A DNA stretch of 64,000 nt from the NCBI GenBank assembly GCA_019096065.1, contig JAGUCH010000002.1:15574501-15638500 (forward strand), given 5' to 3'. Below, in pieces: positions 1 to 10,157 of the stretch. The notes beneath the pieces were generated by a model. The model did no database searches. It was not told the origin of the DNA and worked only from the letters and a program-made list of their open reading frames with translations. Each line of letters starts with the position of its first letter. The first letter of the stretch is position 1. This DNA comes from Paracyclopina nana. Its lineage: Eukaryota > Arthropoda > Copepoda > Cyclopoida > Cyclopettidae. Both the position numbers and the translations under genes were made by a program.

Positions 1-476
1 ACTGACATTGCTTGTATTAGCACAGTAGATGAAGGAATGTGAATAAAAATCTCACAAAAAGGGACAGGTCAATGACCTGCTCGCCTTGAAATTCAGCCAA
101 CTTCGAATGATATACCAAAATATGAAAAAATGTTGGGTGATCATGCCATGGCAATTGGAAAAAATGCATCTATCAAAAGACTGAACATTGTTTACAAAAA
201 TGGAAATGGTTGAACTTAGCAAAAAAGAGGGCACGGCTTTTTTGCGTTAAATGGTGGGGTGAGATTAGCCGTTACTTGTTTGGCTTTTTTGCGTCATTTA
301 GTACGGTTTTTCACTTACTAGATATGGCCGTTTTTTCCACTTTTGGCTGCTTTCATTGAACTACTTGCACGCCACGAAAAATATGCGATTGTGTCAAAAT
401 AGATCTTTCCAGCTGCGCAGAAGACTCAAGACTTGGGAAAAGTAATACGCAAAAAACCTTCGCAGTGAATAGAAAT
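1..476. other. Left-edge noncoding stretch upstream of SERAC1
   Basis: I see no supported gene here. The sequence is AT-rich with stop codons in all frames, and the short open frames on either strand have no recognisable protein content. The last 100 to 150 bases are probably the SERAC1 promoter and 5' UTR. I could not identify a TATA box or another core element with confidence. Confidence 0.5.
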
Positions 477-2591
477 ATGAACAACTTGAAGAAATATCAG
501 CCGGCTTTCATAAACAATTTGGCTAAAGCTAGAGACAAGCCGTCTTCTCCAACTGCCAAACCACTCAGAGCAGTTCGTGCCAGAAGCAAAAAGGTAACAT
601 TATTCACCACTGGCATTGTCCTTAGTGGAGGATTGGCCTATTGGACCAACTCAGCGTAAGTCATTCACTTTCAGCTTGACCAGAATGCATACTGACATTT
701 CTGCGTTTCAGTAAACCTACAGAGAGTGATGCTTCCATTGCGCAAATTGATGAATCTCGTCCACAATATTTGAAGCTGAAGCAACAAGTCAAATCTCCCT
801 ACGCCCCGAGTCAAGAACTGAAAGCTATAATTCCAAGGCATTTGAGAAAACCTTGGAAACTCATGCATATAGCAAACACCGGTGACAATGAGGCTCATTT
901 GAATTCTGTCCGAGAATTGGCACATTCAACGCACGGCCTGAACGATGGTGAATTGCGGCAACTTGCCCAATCACTTGAAATGCATTCAGCTGTGGGGCTT
1001 GCCCGAATGATGGAATCTGACCTGAGGCTGTTTCTTCCGCCTCCTCCAGCTCCCAAGGCTGTCGCCCAAACATCCATTCCATTGCAGTTTTGGGCTATCC
1101 TCTCCAAATTACCCGCCACAAAAGATGTGCATGAGTGCATCAAATACTTTACTACCACAGCCCTGCAAGGTAGCAATTATAGGATGCACACTTTGCTGCG
1201 AAATTAAAAGTTCTTTTGCAGGCTATGTCAGGCAGCTTGAGGATGATTTTGTGCAAGATGACGATCTGAACATTGAGTTTCATCGTGACACACATCTGAT
1301 CATGGATTTGCCACCGAGAAATCGTCACTCGGTGACTCAAGTCATTGAGTACTGTCTAGTCGCTCTGTTAAGTCATTCCACCATCAAACACCATTGTCAG
1401 ATTCTCACGAAAGAGTCAACGCTGTTGCCCCTGCTAATTCGAATTGTCCAAGACTTTCCCGACAATTTCAGGCTCAAATCTTTGATTGGCAAAATTATTG
1501 CCAACATCAGCCTTTTCCAAGAGACCCACAAGTCCATTTTCGCCTCTGGTTGGGTTGGCATATTGGCACATTGGATACGAGACTCCAATATCCTGGTGAG
1601 CCTTCCAGCCTCTAAGGCCTTATCGAATTTGGACCAGGTCTATGGCAAATGCTCTTTCCCCCCTGGAATTTACTTGGTTCTTCCGAATGATCGAGTTGTC
1701 AAGCATCAGAACGAGAAGAGCAATCGAGGTGTGGATGTTGTTCTCCTGCACGGGCTCCTGGGAGGCGTGTTTTACACTTGGAGGCAGCACGACAAGGTGA
1801 AGCACAGATCATGGAGCGATCTCAATCTTGTAAGCAGCAATGACTATTCTTATTGCTGGCCACGAGACTGGTTGACTGAAGATGGCCTCGACGACCGAGT
1901 TCGCGTCATTGGGGTTGATTGTAAGATCCCTAGAAAATATGGACTCATTCTTGGTTTATCTTAATGTAACTTTTCTTTTTTAGTCGATGCTTATGTTAGT
2001 CAGTGGGGCAATTCGTGTCCGAACGAAAACTTCAAAACTAGTCTTGCTGATCGCAGCAAAGACCTGCTAGACAAGCTCAGGCAAAGCGGAGTTGGTCAGA
2101 GGCCAGTCATTTTTGTGGGTCATTCCATGGGTGGGCTCGTTGCGAAGAAGATGATACTTCAAGCGCAAGCCGAGCAAGACCACGAGTTTGTCAAGAATAC
2201 GAAAGGCTGCATGTTTTTCAGCACGCCTCATTTGGGATCAAGCGTGGCCAAGCTGAACAGCGCCACCAAGTTCCTGTTTTTCCCTTCCACCGAGGTGCAA
2301 GATCTCGAGGCTGACTCGCCGCAGCTTCAAGATCTGAACCAGAGTTTCATCCAGTTGGTCAAGGAGAGAGAAGACATGAAAATTGTTTCATTTGGGGAAG
2401 CCTTCACAACGCCCATGATGGGCATTGATGTGACTTTCGTTCCACCGAAATCGGCCAACCTGGGCATCGGTGAACATTACCAAATCAAGGCTAATCACAT
2501 TAACGTCTGCAAACCTGACTCCAAGGACTCGATCATTTACAGAAAGTTTCTGGACCTCGTTCTCGATATTATTGACGATAACATAATATAA
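477..2591 (+). CDS. SERAC1: SERAC1-like serine active-site protein
   Basis: Four exons: 477-655, 712-1169, 1222-1920 and 1984-2591, with introns of 56, 52 and 63 nt, all GT-AG and in phase. The product is 647 residues; I recall human SERAC1 as about 654. I start at the first ATG in frame (477). The N-terminus is basic and followed by a hydrophobic segment near residues 45-58, which suits a mitochondrial or MAM-anchored protein. The middle is helical and ARM-like. The C-terminal third is an alpha/beta hydrolase: DVVLLHGLLGG supplies the oxyanion region and GHSMGG the nucleophile (Ser about 493), followed by FFSTPHLGSS. In vertebrates SERAC1 works in phosphatidylglycerol remodelling and cholesterol trafficking at ER-mitochondria contacts. 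The function here is inferred by homology. Its stop lies 11 nt from the MRPS28 stop on the other strand. Confidence 0.9.
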
Positions 2592-2602
2592 CAACTCCTA
2601 TT

Positions 2603-3083
2603 CTATTTCAAGCCGAGTAGTATTCCGTCCGCTTCTAGCAACGACACGGGTTTTTCAAAGCCCAAAAACTTTTCGCAAGCTTCGAGGCGTTTCAGTTTCA
2701 GCCGCACTTCAGCTCCTCGCACGTACAGATGTCGATTCCGGCCTCTCGGTCGTGTGCAGATGAGGGGAAACTTGCCGCCAAAGTCTACGTATAAATCGTC
2801 ATCAACGACGTGGTATATTTTGCCAACAACAACCTGGGTAAAGCAAGACAGATCAAAGGATGCTAAAATTAAGGCTTTTGTCGCTTGTCACCTTGCCAGC
2901 AGGGTCACCCATTTGTATAAATGTGGAGTTTCTCAACAAGGTTGCAAAGTGCTGCACAGGCTTCACAGACGTTTGTTCACCATTGAATGACGGCCGCAAG
3001 GTTTCTGATGACGAGCAATGTCTGTTCAATGAGCGACATGACATTGCCATGGCGCTGCTGCTAAGCCTAATTCTTGAAATCAT
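2603..3083 (-). CDS. MRPS28: Mitochondrial small-subunit ribosomal protein bS1m (MRPS28)
   Basis: Two exons on the minus strand, 3083-2892 and 2833-2603, with a 58-nt GT-AG intron in phase 0. The product is 140 residues. The N-terminus (MISRIRLSSSAMAMSCRS) is rich in Ser and Arg, as expected of a mitochondrial presequence. The family core follows: SFNGE, FATLLRNSTFIQMGDPAGK, VVVGKIYHVVDDDLYVDFGG, then KFLGF and the C-terminal VSLLEADGILLGLK. The protein belongs to the mitochondrial 28S subunit, related to bacterial S1-type OB folds. The open frame after exon 1 runs only a few codons into the intron, so splicing is needed to reach the conserved core. It is convergent with SERAC1, leaving almost no separate 3' UTR. 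Confidence 0.9.
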
Positions 3084-3519
3084 GTCCGAACAGTAATTTC
3101 GCGATATTTACTTTACAGCGAAAATTGTGTTTGTTTACTTTTTATGAGAAATGCTAGACCGATATTTAAGTCGAGCTTGACTTTAAATTCTTGCGTACAA
3201 TAGCAGTTCGAGGATGTTATAAACATATCGCCTCAATTTTAGTGCTCGGCACTGTAATTCGATTAGCCTCAGCTTAGCCAGTTTATTCACTTTATTGACG
3301 ACATTCCACCGATTTAGAGCTCAGCCGTCAGTTAAGTCTCTTGATTTAAGAGGGCAAGATTCGACATGATCAGGACTCATTCTTCAGCTTCATTGAACAA
3401 GGTAGGCAATTATCCTCACGAAACAAGAGCGAATGAGATCGAGTAATTTGCTTCATTCCGAAGTCTTGGAATAATTGAGAAATAGTATAATTTTGCAACT
3501 GACTATTTATGAATGTGCA
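3084..3519. other. Noncoding spacer upstream of MRPS28
   Basis: No supported gene. This stretch is the 5' flank of MRPS28 and then AT-rich DNA leading into an inverted-repeat element. One 60-codon minus-strand open frame near 3370-3552 overlaps the repeat arm and has no domain content. Confidence 0.4.
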
Positions 3520-4332
3520 TACTAAATACCGCACACAAACGCAACGCAACACTACTTTTTATATTATATTATATCTATGAACTAATGAAACTGGCTGGAG
3601 GAAAGCACAAATTATTTATTTAGAAACACGAGTAAGCATGAATACATGTGTGAATCCCGATAGCTCAATCAGAATCTGGGTGGTTTTTTTTTCCTTTTTT
3701 GCTGTTTTTTAGTGTGTGCGGTATTTAGTATGTTTGCCTATCAAATACCGCACACTATAATATACAGTCTGTCCGTTCAAAATTGGACGGTACGGGAAAG
3801 TAAACTTTGTGTCACATATTCAAGAAACTTTTGATTTCCGCACCGTCCAATTTTAAACGGACAGACTGTACATAGTCACATATTAATCAAAGGATGTAAT
3901 TGGGCTGAAAGAATGTCCATTTTTTATCCAAAATTGGCTTACTTACGAAGCATCAGAAAATCATTGTTTTATACTTACAAGCCTAGTTGACGGTGGTTCA
4001 TAAAGCCTTCTTCACGGGCATGAGAATTTCTGCCTAGTCGCCAAATTCTCATTTTACCACCAAAAAAAGCTCCACCAATGAAAAATAGTTTACGCGCCAA
4101 AACTAATTATTTTAAAACTATCTGTGTAAAGCACTGAGTGAAACAATTAATTTTTATCATGAGTGTATAAGAAGAATAATTGCCTGTCAAATTATTTCAA
4201 ATGTATTTCCATTTTTTTAGCTGTGTGCGTTATTTAGTAGTGTGCGATATTTAGTTGTGTACCGTAATTAGTAGTGTGCAGTATTTAGTAGTGTGCGTTG
4301 CGTTGCGTTGCGTTTGTGTGCGGTATTTAGTA
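3520..4332. repeat. About 0.8-kb element with inverted ends built from a GTGTGCGGTATTTAGTA motif
   Basis: The left arm (about 3520-3555) reads TACTAAATACCGCACAC followed by AAACGCAACGCAAC. The right arm (about 4288-4332) is its reverse complement with one extra GTTGC unit, ending GTGTGCGGTATTTAGTA. Further copies of the 17-nt motif lie inside: 3713-3730 forward, 3741-3755 reverse, and four degenerate forward copies at 4222-4295. The interior has no open frame with domain content. The arms suggest a non-autonomous DNA transposon or foldback element. I cannot assign a superfamily and did not find a clear target-site duplication. A separate MITE is nested inside. Confidence 0.55.
3765..3868. mobile_element. 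104-bp Tc1/mariner-type MITE with TA flanks
   Basis: The element starts CAGTCTGTCCG and ends CGGACAGACTG. The inverted ends match over about 31 bp with two mismatches (C/T and A/G), so little but a hairpin loop of about 40 nt remains. Both ends are flanked by TA (3763-3764 and 3869-3870), the duplication made by Tc1/mariner transposases. There is no coding capacity, so movement would need a transposase supplied from elsewhere. It sits inside the larger inverted-repeat element and so probably inserted later. Confidence 0.75.
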
Positions 4333-4554
4333 TATACGATTTAGGAATGATAGGAATCATGATTTGTCGCAACTAAGAACATTGCTTGACTCTGTTCTGT
4401 CTAGCATAAATTGTCCTTTATAATTAAAAGAATTATTTTACAAATTATTAAGCTCAAAAATGAAAATCAATTATATTTGGATCTTTTGCTCTAGAGTGAG
4501 AGACTAAAAAGCCACATCAAGATAATGTAGAGTAGATTGGATGTGCCCGTTAAG

Positions 4555-5764
4555 TCATTTTTTGCTTCTTGTCAATAAAAATGACAAGAAGCTTGCCAAC
4601 TGATTCACAGAAAGGCCCAGAAAGAGGCCAACGTAGCCTCCAATTTCAGCTATCATTGACAAACCATCATAGACATAGAACGAAGAAATCACCATGACCT
4701 GATCAACGAATTCATACTCGACCTTTGCATCCGTTGAATAATCCAGAAACTCCTATGACCTGGCTTGATTTGCGGTTGGCTTTATCCTGTAATTCAAGCA
4801 TGGCTTCAGGCAAAGTGGTTTGGCATTCAAGCTTGTGTCAAGTATATCCTGAGCCTGTGCTCCTGGAGAGGAGTTGGTGCAAATATGATCCTTGTTTCTT
4901 CCATATGGAGTCGTGCATCCAACCTTTTTCATAGACACCTTCACACCAAGATCAATAGCCAGCTACAATTCTTAATGTCTAAAGCAATATTACCTCAAAG
5001 ACTTGAGCATCAGAGCACTCATCATAATTGTAGTCATGTCCTATGGCACAATCTGAGTCGATCATGGGTAGCATTTCATGAACTTCATAATCTACTTTCA
5101 AGGAAATGTGCTTTCCCTTCTCTGTGTTGTAGTAGAACTTTCCAAATCTCAAGAAAGAATTTGGCGTGTGCACAGAAATGCTCATTTGCAATTTGCATGT
5201 AAAAGTGATTGACTTAATTGTTCCCACTTCTTTTGGAGCAACAAAAGAGAAACAGCGTCCAGTCAGATCTTTATCATACGTGGTCCAATTTGCAGTTTTA
5301 GCAGTGTAAGATGTAATCTTGCTGTCAGTGCTCAAAATGCTGACCAATCTCACATATTTGCTGGCATCAAATGTGAGGTTTCCAAATAAAAGTTTGGGAT
5401 TCGAGCACATTTCATATGGTCCATTTCCAACCCACTGATTGTTTCTAAAATAATCAGCCCTAGACGACAGCAAAAATGATAACTGTAAATCATTAAAAGT
5501 GAATGAAAACTATTCTAACGTGTTTGAAATGTTGCATTTTATCAGGGAGTCCAAGTTGTACTTGTTATCATCATAAGTTCTGCACAAGGTGAAGCTTGGC
5601 TGTTTGAAGTTGCCAACGTCTTGAACAGTCACCATTGTGCCTTGAGGTTTCGCCAGAAACTTCCGAAAACAGCTCCCCGTTTGCCAAGCAACTACTAGAA
5701 AGCAGCAGGAGAAAATAAGAGCTGAAACACTGTAATGTATTTTTTCAATTGCTTTTTGCACCAT
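4555..5764 (-). CDS. DEG/ENaC (pickpocket-like) sodium channel, with an in-frame stop before TM2
   Basis: Three minus-strand exons: 5764-5520, 5459-4994 and 4938-4555, with introns of 60 and 55 nt, all in phase. Exon 1 has a short cytosolic tail and TM1 (VSALIFSCCFLVVAWQTG). The extracellular part includes KVGCTTPYGRNKDHIC and LCLKPCLNYRI, typical DEG/ENaC cysteine motifs. The end of exon 3 encodes TM2 and the pore, EIGGYVGLFLGLSVNQL, the family's most conserved signature, then a stop at 4555. An in-frame TAG at 4753-4755 separates the cysteine region from TM2. Read to TAG, the protein is 298 residues and lacks a pore; through it, 364 positions. No in-phase intron removes the TAG. It may be a recent pseudogene, a segregating null allele, a base error or a readthrough site. 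The family usually forms amiloride-sensitive Na+ channels in sensory cells. Confidence 0.75.
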
Positions 5765-6255
5765 CCTTAGCCTTCAATTGAAAAATGCAAAGTGACATTT
5801 TAAATTGCTTTCTTAAAAGTAGTGCTGGCAAGGTTGATCAAACTCTTAACTATGTTTACTTTCAATTAGCAATTTTGACAGTTAGCTACTTACTGTAGTA
5901 ATATTCTTTAATTCAGCAGCAGTTAAACTTTGCACATTTTTTCATTTTGTTAGCAATTTGTGTGCTAGCAAATTTTCTTGTTTCATAAGGTCACTGAAAC
6001 TTTAATTGGCATCAGTAGAAAGCCCTGAAAATGTATTCAAGTGGCAATTATGTGTTTTTAGCTGAATTAAAAGCAGGACATAATTGCAGCTGTTCCATGC
6101 ATGATGAATGATATGCCATTGAATGAGGCTCATCAAATAATCAAGGTCACTTATGATGATGATGACTTGGTGCATAAAAGCATGTTGCCATTACTTTTTC
6201 ACCCACAATTATTTCTTTTTGTAAGTCTAATTATGAGTTGGCAGTTGTAAAAAAG
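5765..6255. promoter_or_regulatory. Shared 5' flank of the DEG/ENaC and gustatory receptor genes
   Basis: A 491-bp gap lies between the start codons of two divergent chemosensory-type genes. It is AT-rich and has a short GATGATGAT run near 6153. No coding sequence is supported. Its role as a shared promoter is inferred from gene orientation only. An ATG at 6233 opens a frame that stops after a few codons, so it does not extend the downstream gene. Confidence 0.35.
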
Positions 6256-7650
6256 ATGGCAAAGGTCCAAGTTGGCCCTTTGAAGGCCTCACCCCCAGCT
6301 CAGGTCTACTTGGACTGCAAATGGATTTTGGTGCTGAATAGGATCATCAACCTGTACCCATTATCAATTGATCCTATGTTAGTGGGGAGTGGTGGGTGTC
6401 CTCTGACTTTTTACTGGACTAGCACCAGCAGTTTTTGTGCCTACTTTATGCTCCTGTGCACAATCATATCTGGCAGCTTGAGTGGCTTGACTTGTGCTAC
6501 CCTCTCTTACACCACCATTGACTATTTTGTGACTGCTGCCAGGATTATTTGCGATGTTATCCTCACTATATTCATGGTCATCTCATGCATGCTGAACACT
6601 CCAAAAGTGAGAGAATCCCAAGCTTATTTTTTGCTTCTAGGTCCACTTTCCAATTTGTAGGTTTTGGCGGTTTTGAAAGATTTTGCAGCTCTGGACAGTC
6701 AAATGGGTGTTTCTAAGGAGCAAAGACTGCCCTGGAAGCAAAGGAAGTATCTGATTGGATTGGCTGTTTTCTTCATGCTCAACCTTTTTTGGGCTGGAGC
6801 TGTTGGAGTCAAAGTTGGGCTCACCACTTGCAGCTTGGACAAGTTAAATGTCATTCCTAGCTTTTTCAAGTTTTGCCAACTGCCTGCTTTCTTCTATGGC
6901 TTAACTTTAGCCTTATATGTGATAATTCAATCAATAGTTCTCCTGTTCTTCATCTATTTTATGTTGGCCTTTTGCCATCGGCTCCACATCTTGCAGGAAA
7001 GGCTCCAAGTAGCAAATGACGACAGTGCGGTCAGTGAAATTTGGGGTCTTTTTGAAGTGCTCAGAAAGCTATTGGAGGGAATTTACCAATCCCATAGCCC
7101 GCAAATTACCCTGTTCATGTTCACCTCGTTCATATCTAGTTTGACCTTGCTTTACTTTGCCCAACTTTCATTCTCAAAGTGCTTGTACAGTCTAGCCCTA
7201 TTCCTCCTCATTTCATTTACTTTTGGTTTCATGAATGTTTTTATTGTATTTTCAAACTGCCATTGTGTGCTAGCCAAGGTAACTTTTTCAGATTTTTTCA
7301 TTCCGGATATTCATTTTCAAATCATTTCCATGATCTAGATTAATCAAACATTTGACTATGTGAATGGACATGAACAAAACGGGAAATACTCTGCCTCGTG
7401 GAATCTGCTGAACTTATTCAAGGAATCCTCCTCAAAAATGAAGGACTCCGTTTCAGCCTCTTCGTTTTTCTCCCTCAGCAGAGGAGCATTTGTATCAGTA
7501 AGTTGGCACTCATTCTGGACCACGCTGTGGTAGAAAATAAGAATTTCCTTGCAGTTCATACATTCACTGGCAACTTATTTGGTCATCATGATCCAGTTCA
7601 ATCAGTATTTCATCTCCAAAGATGAATCATATTGTTCTGTCTCTAAGTGA
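6256..7650 (+). CDS. Insect-type gustatory receptor (Gr family)
   Basis: Four exons: 6256-6606, 6661-7278, 7339-7497 and 7555-7650, with introns of 54, 60 and 57 nt, all phase 0. The product is 407 residues, a normal Gr length. Hydrophobic segments are spread along the whole protein and agree with seven membrane passes. The last exon reads ATYLVIMIQFNQ, matching the TYhhhhhQF signature in TM7 that defines arthropod gustatory receptors. A charged loop before the last two helices is also usual. These proteins are ligand-gated cation channels in taste and other sensory cells, with an inverted topology compared with GPCRs. The ligand cannot be told from sequence. I use the ATG at 6256 because upstream in-frame codons include no other ATG. 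Confidence 0.85.
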
Positions 7651-7723
7651 AATTAAACAAAAAATAAGCAATTATTATTAAGGTTAGTTTCAAAAAAACC
7701 GCGAAATGATAGTGTGACAATAG

Positions 7724-7729
7724 TTTATT
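7724..7729 (-). terminator. Poly(A) signal of the DPP4-like gene
   Basis: AATAAA on the minus strand, about 13 nt after the DPP4-like stop codon. It lies in the 91-nt gap to the convergent gustatory receptor gene. Confidence 0.55.
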
Positions 7730-7741
7730 TACTGTGCATAA

Positions 7742-10157
7742 TTATGTAGCTAATTGATGGCCAAAACATTGGGCCAAAAACTCGTCAAAGTTGGTGTAAA
7801 TCGCTGTGCGGAGTCCACCAATGCCGTGGTTCTCATCTGGATAGCTGTTTTGCTCGAATGGAACATTTTGCAGTTCCAAGGCCCTGATAAAAAGCATGGA
7901 TTGCTGATAGTGGACATTGTCATCTGCCACTCCATGGTTGAGTTGGAACATCTTCCCCCTCAAGTGGTCCACTTTGTCCAGCAAGCTTGAATCATTGTAG
8001 CCCACCATGTTGTCCTCTGGAGTGGGCAGACCCATGTACCTTTCTGTGTACAAAGAGTCGTAGTAGAGCCAATTTGTTGGGGGAGCTGTGCTGATGCCAC
8101 ATTTGAACACGTTTCCGGAATCCTTGATCAATGTCATTGCTGTAGCATAGCCTCCATAAGACCAGCCATTGATGCCAACTCTGTCTGGGTCCAGGAAAGC
8201 AAATTTGGCCAGTAATTGTTTGACTCCCTCGATCTGGTCCTCCATTTCAACTGTGCCCAACTTTCGATATGCCTGCGAAACTGATATGATTTACCCAATC
8301 CATCCAAGATTTCTAAAATAATACCTCAAACATGTATTCATCACTTTGGCCAGCTGTGCCACGTCCATCTATGATGGCATAAACAATGCCATAATTTGAG
8401 GTCAAATAATCAGTCCAACCTACTGAGAACCGCTGGTTCACGCTTTGGCTCTCTGGGCCTCCGTACACGTATACAAGTAGTGGGTATTTCTGATTCGGAT
8501 CGTAGCCCTTAGGCAGCTTGAGCACCACAGGAGCTTTGTAGTTGGACCCAACTGTGAGCGTCAAGTCCATCCTCTCACTGACAGCTTTGGCTTCAAGTCT
8601 GGATTCCAGGCTCTCATTCAACTCAAAGATGTATTTGACTTGATGATCGGATGTGCTCCTCAGGACCACTTCCGGAATGCCAGGCCCCGAGCAGGTGTGG
8701 ACGTAGTAGGTGGCCTCATTGCTCAATTGGATGGTGTTGCTTTTGCAAGTGTGCCCCCTTTGAGTTTTGAGGTCGCAGGAAATGCATTTAATGTCCACAT
8801 TGCTGCCTGTGCTAGCCGAGTAGAAATGCGTCGAAGTGGGATCGTTTTCTCCAGTGGCCATGAAATAGACTTTTTGGCCCTCCTCGTCCCACTTGAGAAT
8901 CTCTTGCACAACAATCTCACCGTTTGTAATGTAATACGCCTCTTGAAGGTCGTTCCGCAGCTTGATGTGCGCATAGTGCAAATCTCTCCCACTCGATGTG
9001 GTGACCTTCAAGGGCAAGATTTGCAAAAAGGCCTTGCCATCCGATCGGTAGACAGGATTCTGGCCGACCCTGAGCCATCCTCCAGATTGAACAGGATTAG
9101 TCACGGATGTGCATTTCCAGCTGGATCCTTGATCCAAGCACGTGGACACACTGCTCTCGTTTTGCACCCTATTCGTCCATATGATGCTCAAGGTGTTGTC
9201 ATCGATCCAATTAGCAGCCTGGTACAAGTGTTCCTCTGGAACATCATCTGGATGCGTCAGTGGTTTGGTCTGGTTCAGTTTCCCACTAGCATCGAATGAG
9301 GAGACGTAAAACTGCACTGTGGGGTTGGTGGTGCCAACTTTGGGATATTTGAGCATGATCTGCTGAGGATATTGCACCTTGTACGGATCACCCGGATCAC
9401 CGTATTTGGTGTAGTAGAACTCCTCCACTTCTGTGTCGTTGAACTGGCAAAAGGCCATTTTGGTGCCACTCTCTGAAAAGTACAGTGCGTGGTTCGTAGC
9501 CAGGATCTCCTCTTCGTACACCCAATCCGGAATGCCATTGTAAATCGTGTCCTTCACTCCATCACTCGTGATGGCCACGTCTGAATCCGGATCGTTCAGC
9601 ACGGTGCGCACAAAGATGTTATTGAGGTAGACATACACCAAAAAGGAGCTTTGCGGCACCCATCTTGCATAGGACAACTTGGCATCAGGACTGGCTCCTT
9701 TCGGAGTGATTTTGATCGTGGTGTTGGTGCTTGAATCCAGGACAATGTACTCGCTCAGCTTTGAGTGCCTCCAAATGCTCTCGGATTTGTCTGAGAACAA
9801 CAAGAGCTTTTCGTTGCTCGGCGAGAAGCCTTCGAACGAGGCTGTCTTGGAAACGCTTCCAACTGTGTTGGATCCGACCAGGATGGAGGTTTGGTTGGTC
9901 TCTACGTTCCACAGGACCAAGTTGCCCTCGGTGTCTTCCCATTGGATCTCATTGTCGGACCACCAAGTTCCATTGAACGATTTGGCCCCAAACACTCCGC
10001 TCAGTGCTTCCCTAAAGGTGATGGGTTCTCCGTCAGAAATGAAAGGTTGGTCATCTGGTTCATTTCTGTGTGTGTCAGCAGTCAGTGTGATGCTCAGGAC
10101 AATGGCAATGGTGGCAAGCACGGCCATTCCAACGATGACAGCCTTTAAATAGGTCAT
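7742..10157 (-). CDS. Dipeptidyl peptidase 4-like membrane serine peptidase
   Basis: Two exons, 10157-8325 and 8272-7742, with a 52-nt intron in phase 0. The product is 787 residues (human DPP4 is 766). A short cytosolic end and one TM segment (about residues 5-24) make it a type II membrane protein. The beta-propeller holds DWVYEEE, whose two glutamates bind the substrate N-terminus in DPP4. The C-terminal alpha/beta hydrolase has the serine in GWSYGG (Ser about 649), the aspartate in VADDNVH (about 728) and the histidine in DENHGIGG (about 760). All catalytic and specificity residues are therefore present and the enzyme should be active. The family cleaves X-Pro or X-Ala dipeptides from peptide N-termini. 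Several N-x-S/T sites suggest glycosylation. It could equally be called a venom-type DPP4 or FAP homologue. Confidence 0.92.

Noticed and set aside
4753-4817. A 61-nt intron (GTCATA to GATCAG) that would remove the DEG/ENaC stop
   Set aside because: The splice sites exist but the phases do not match and the frame after the join stops within a few codons.
8640-9299. 219-codon plus-strand frame opposite the DPP4-like propeller
   Set aside because: Antisense shadow of the beta-propeller coding sequence, with no protein-like composition or start context.
9679-10152. 157-codon plus-strand frame opposite the DPP4-like gene
   Set aside because: It is the antisense shadow of a strongly conserved peptidase exon, with no domain of its own.
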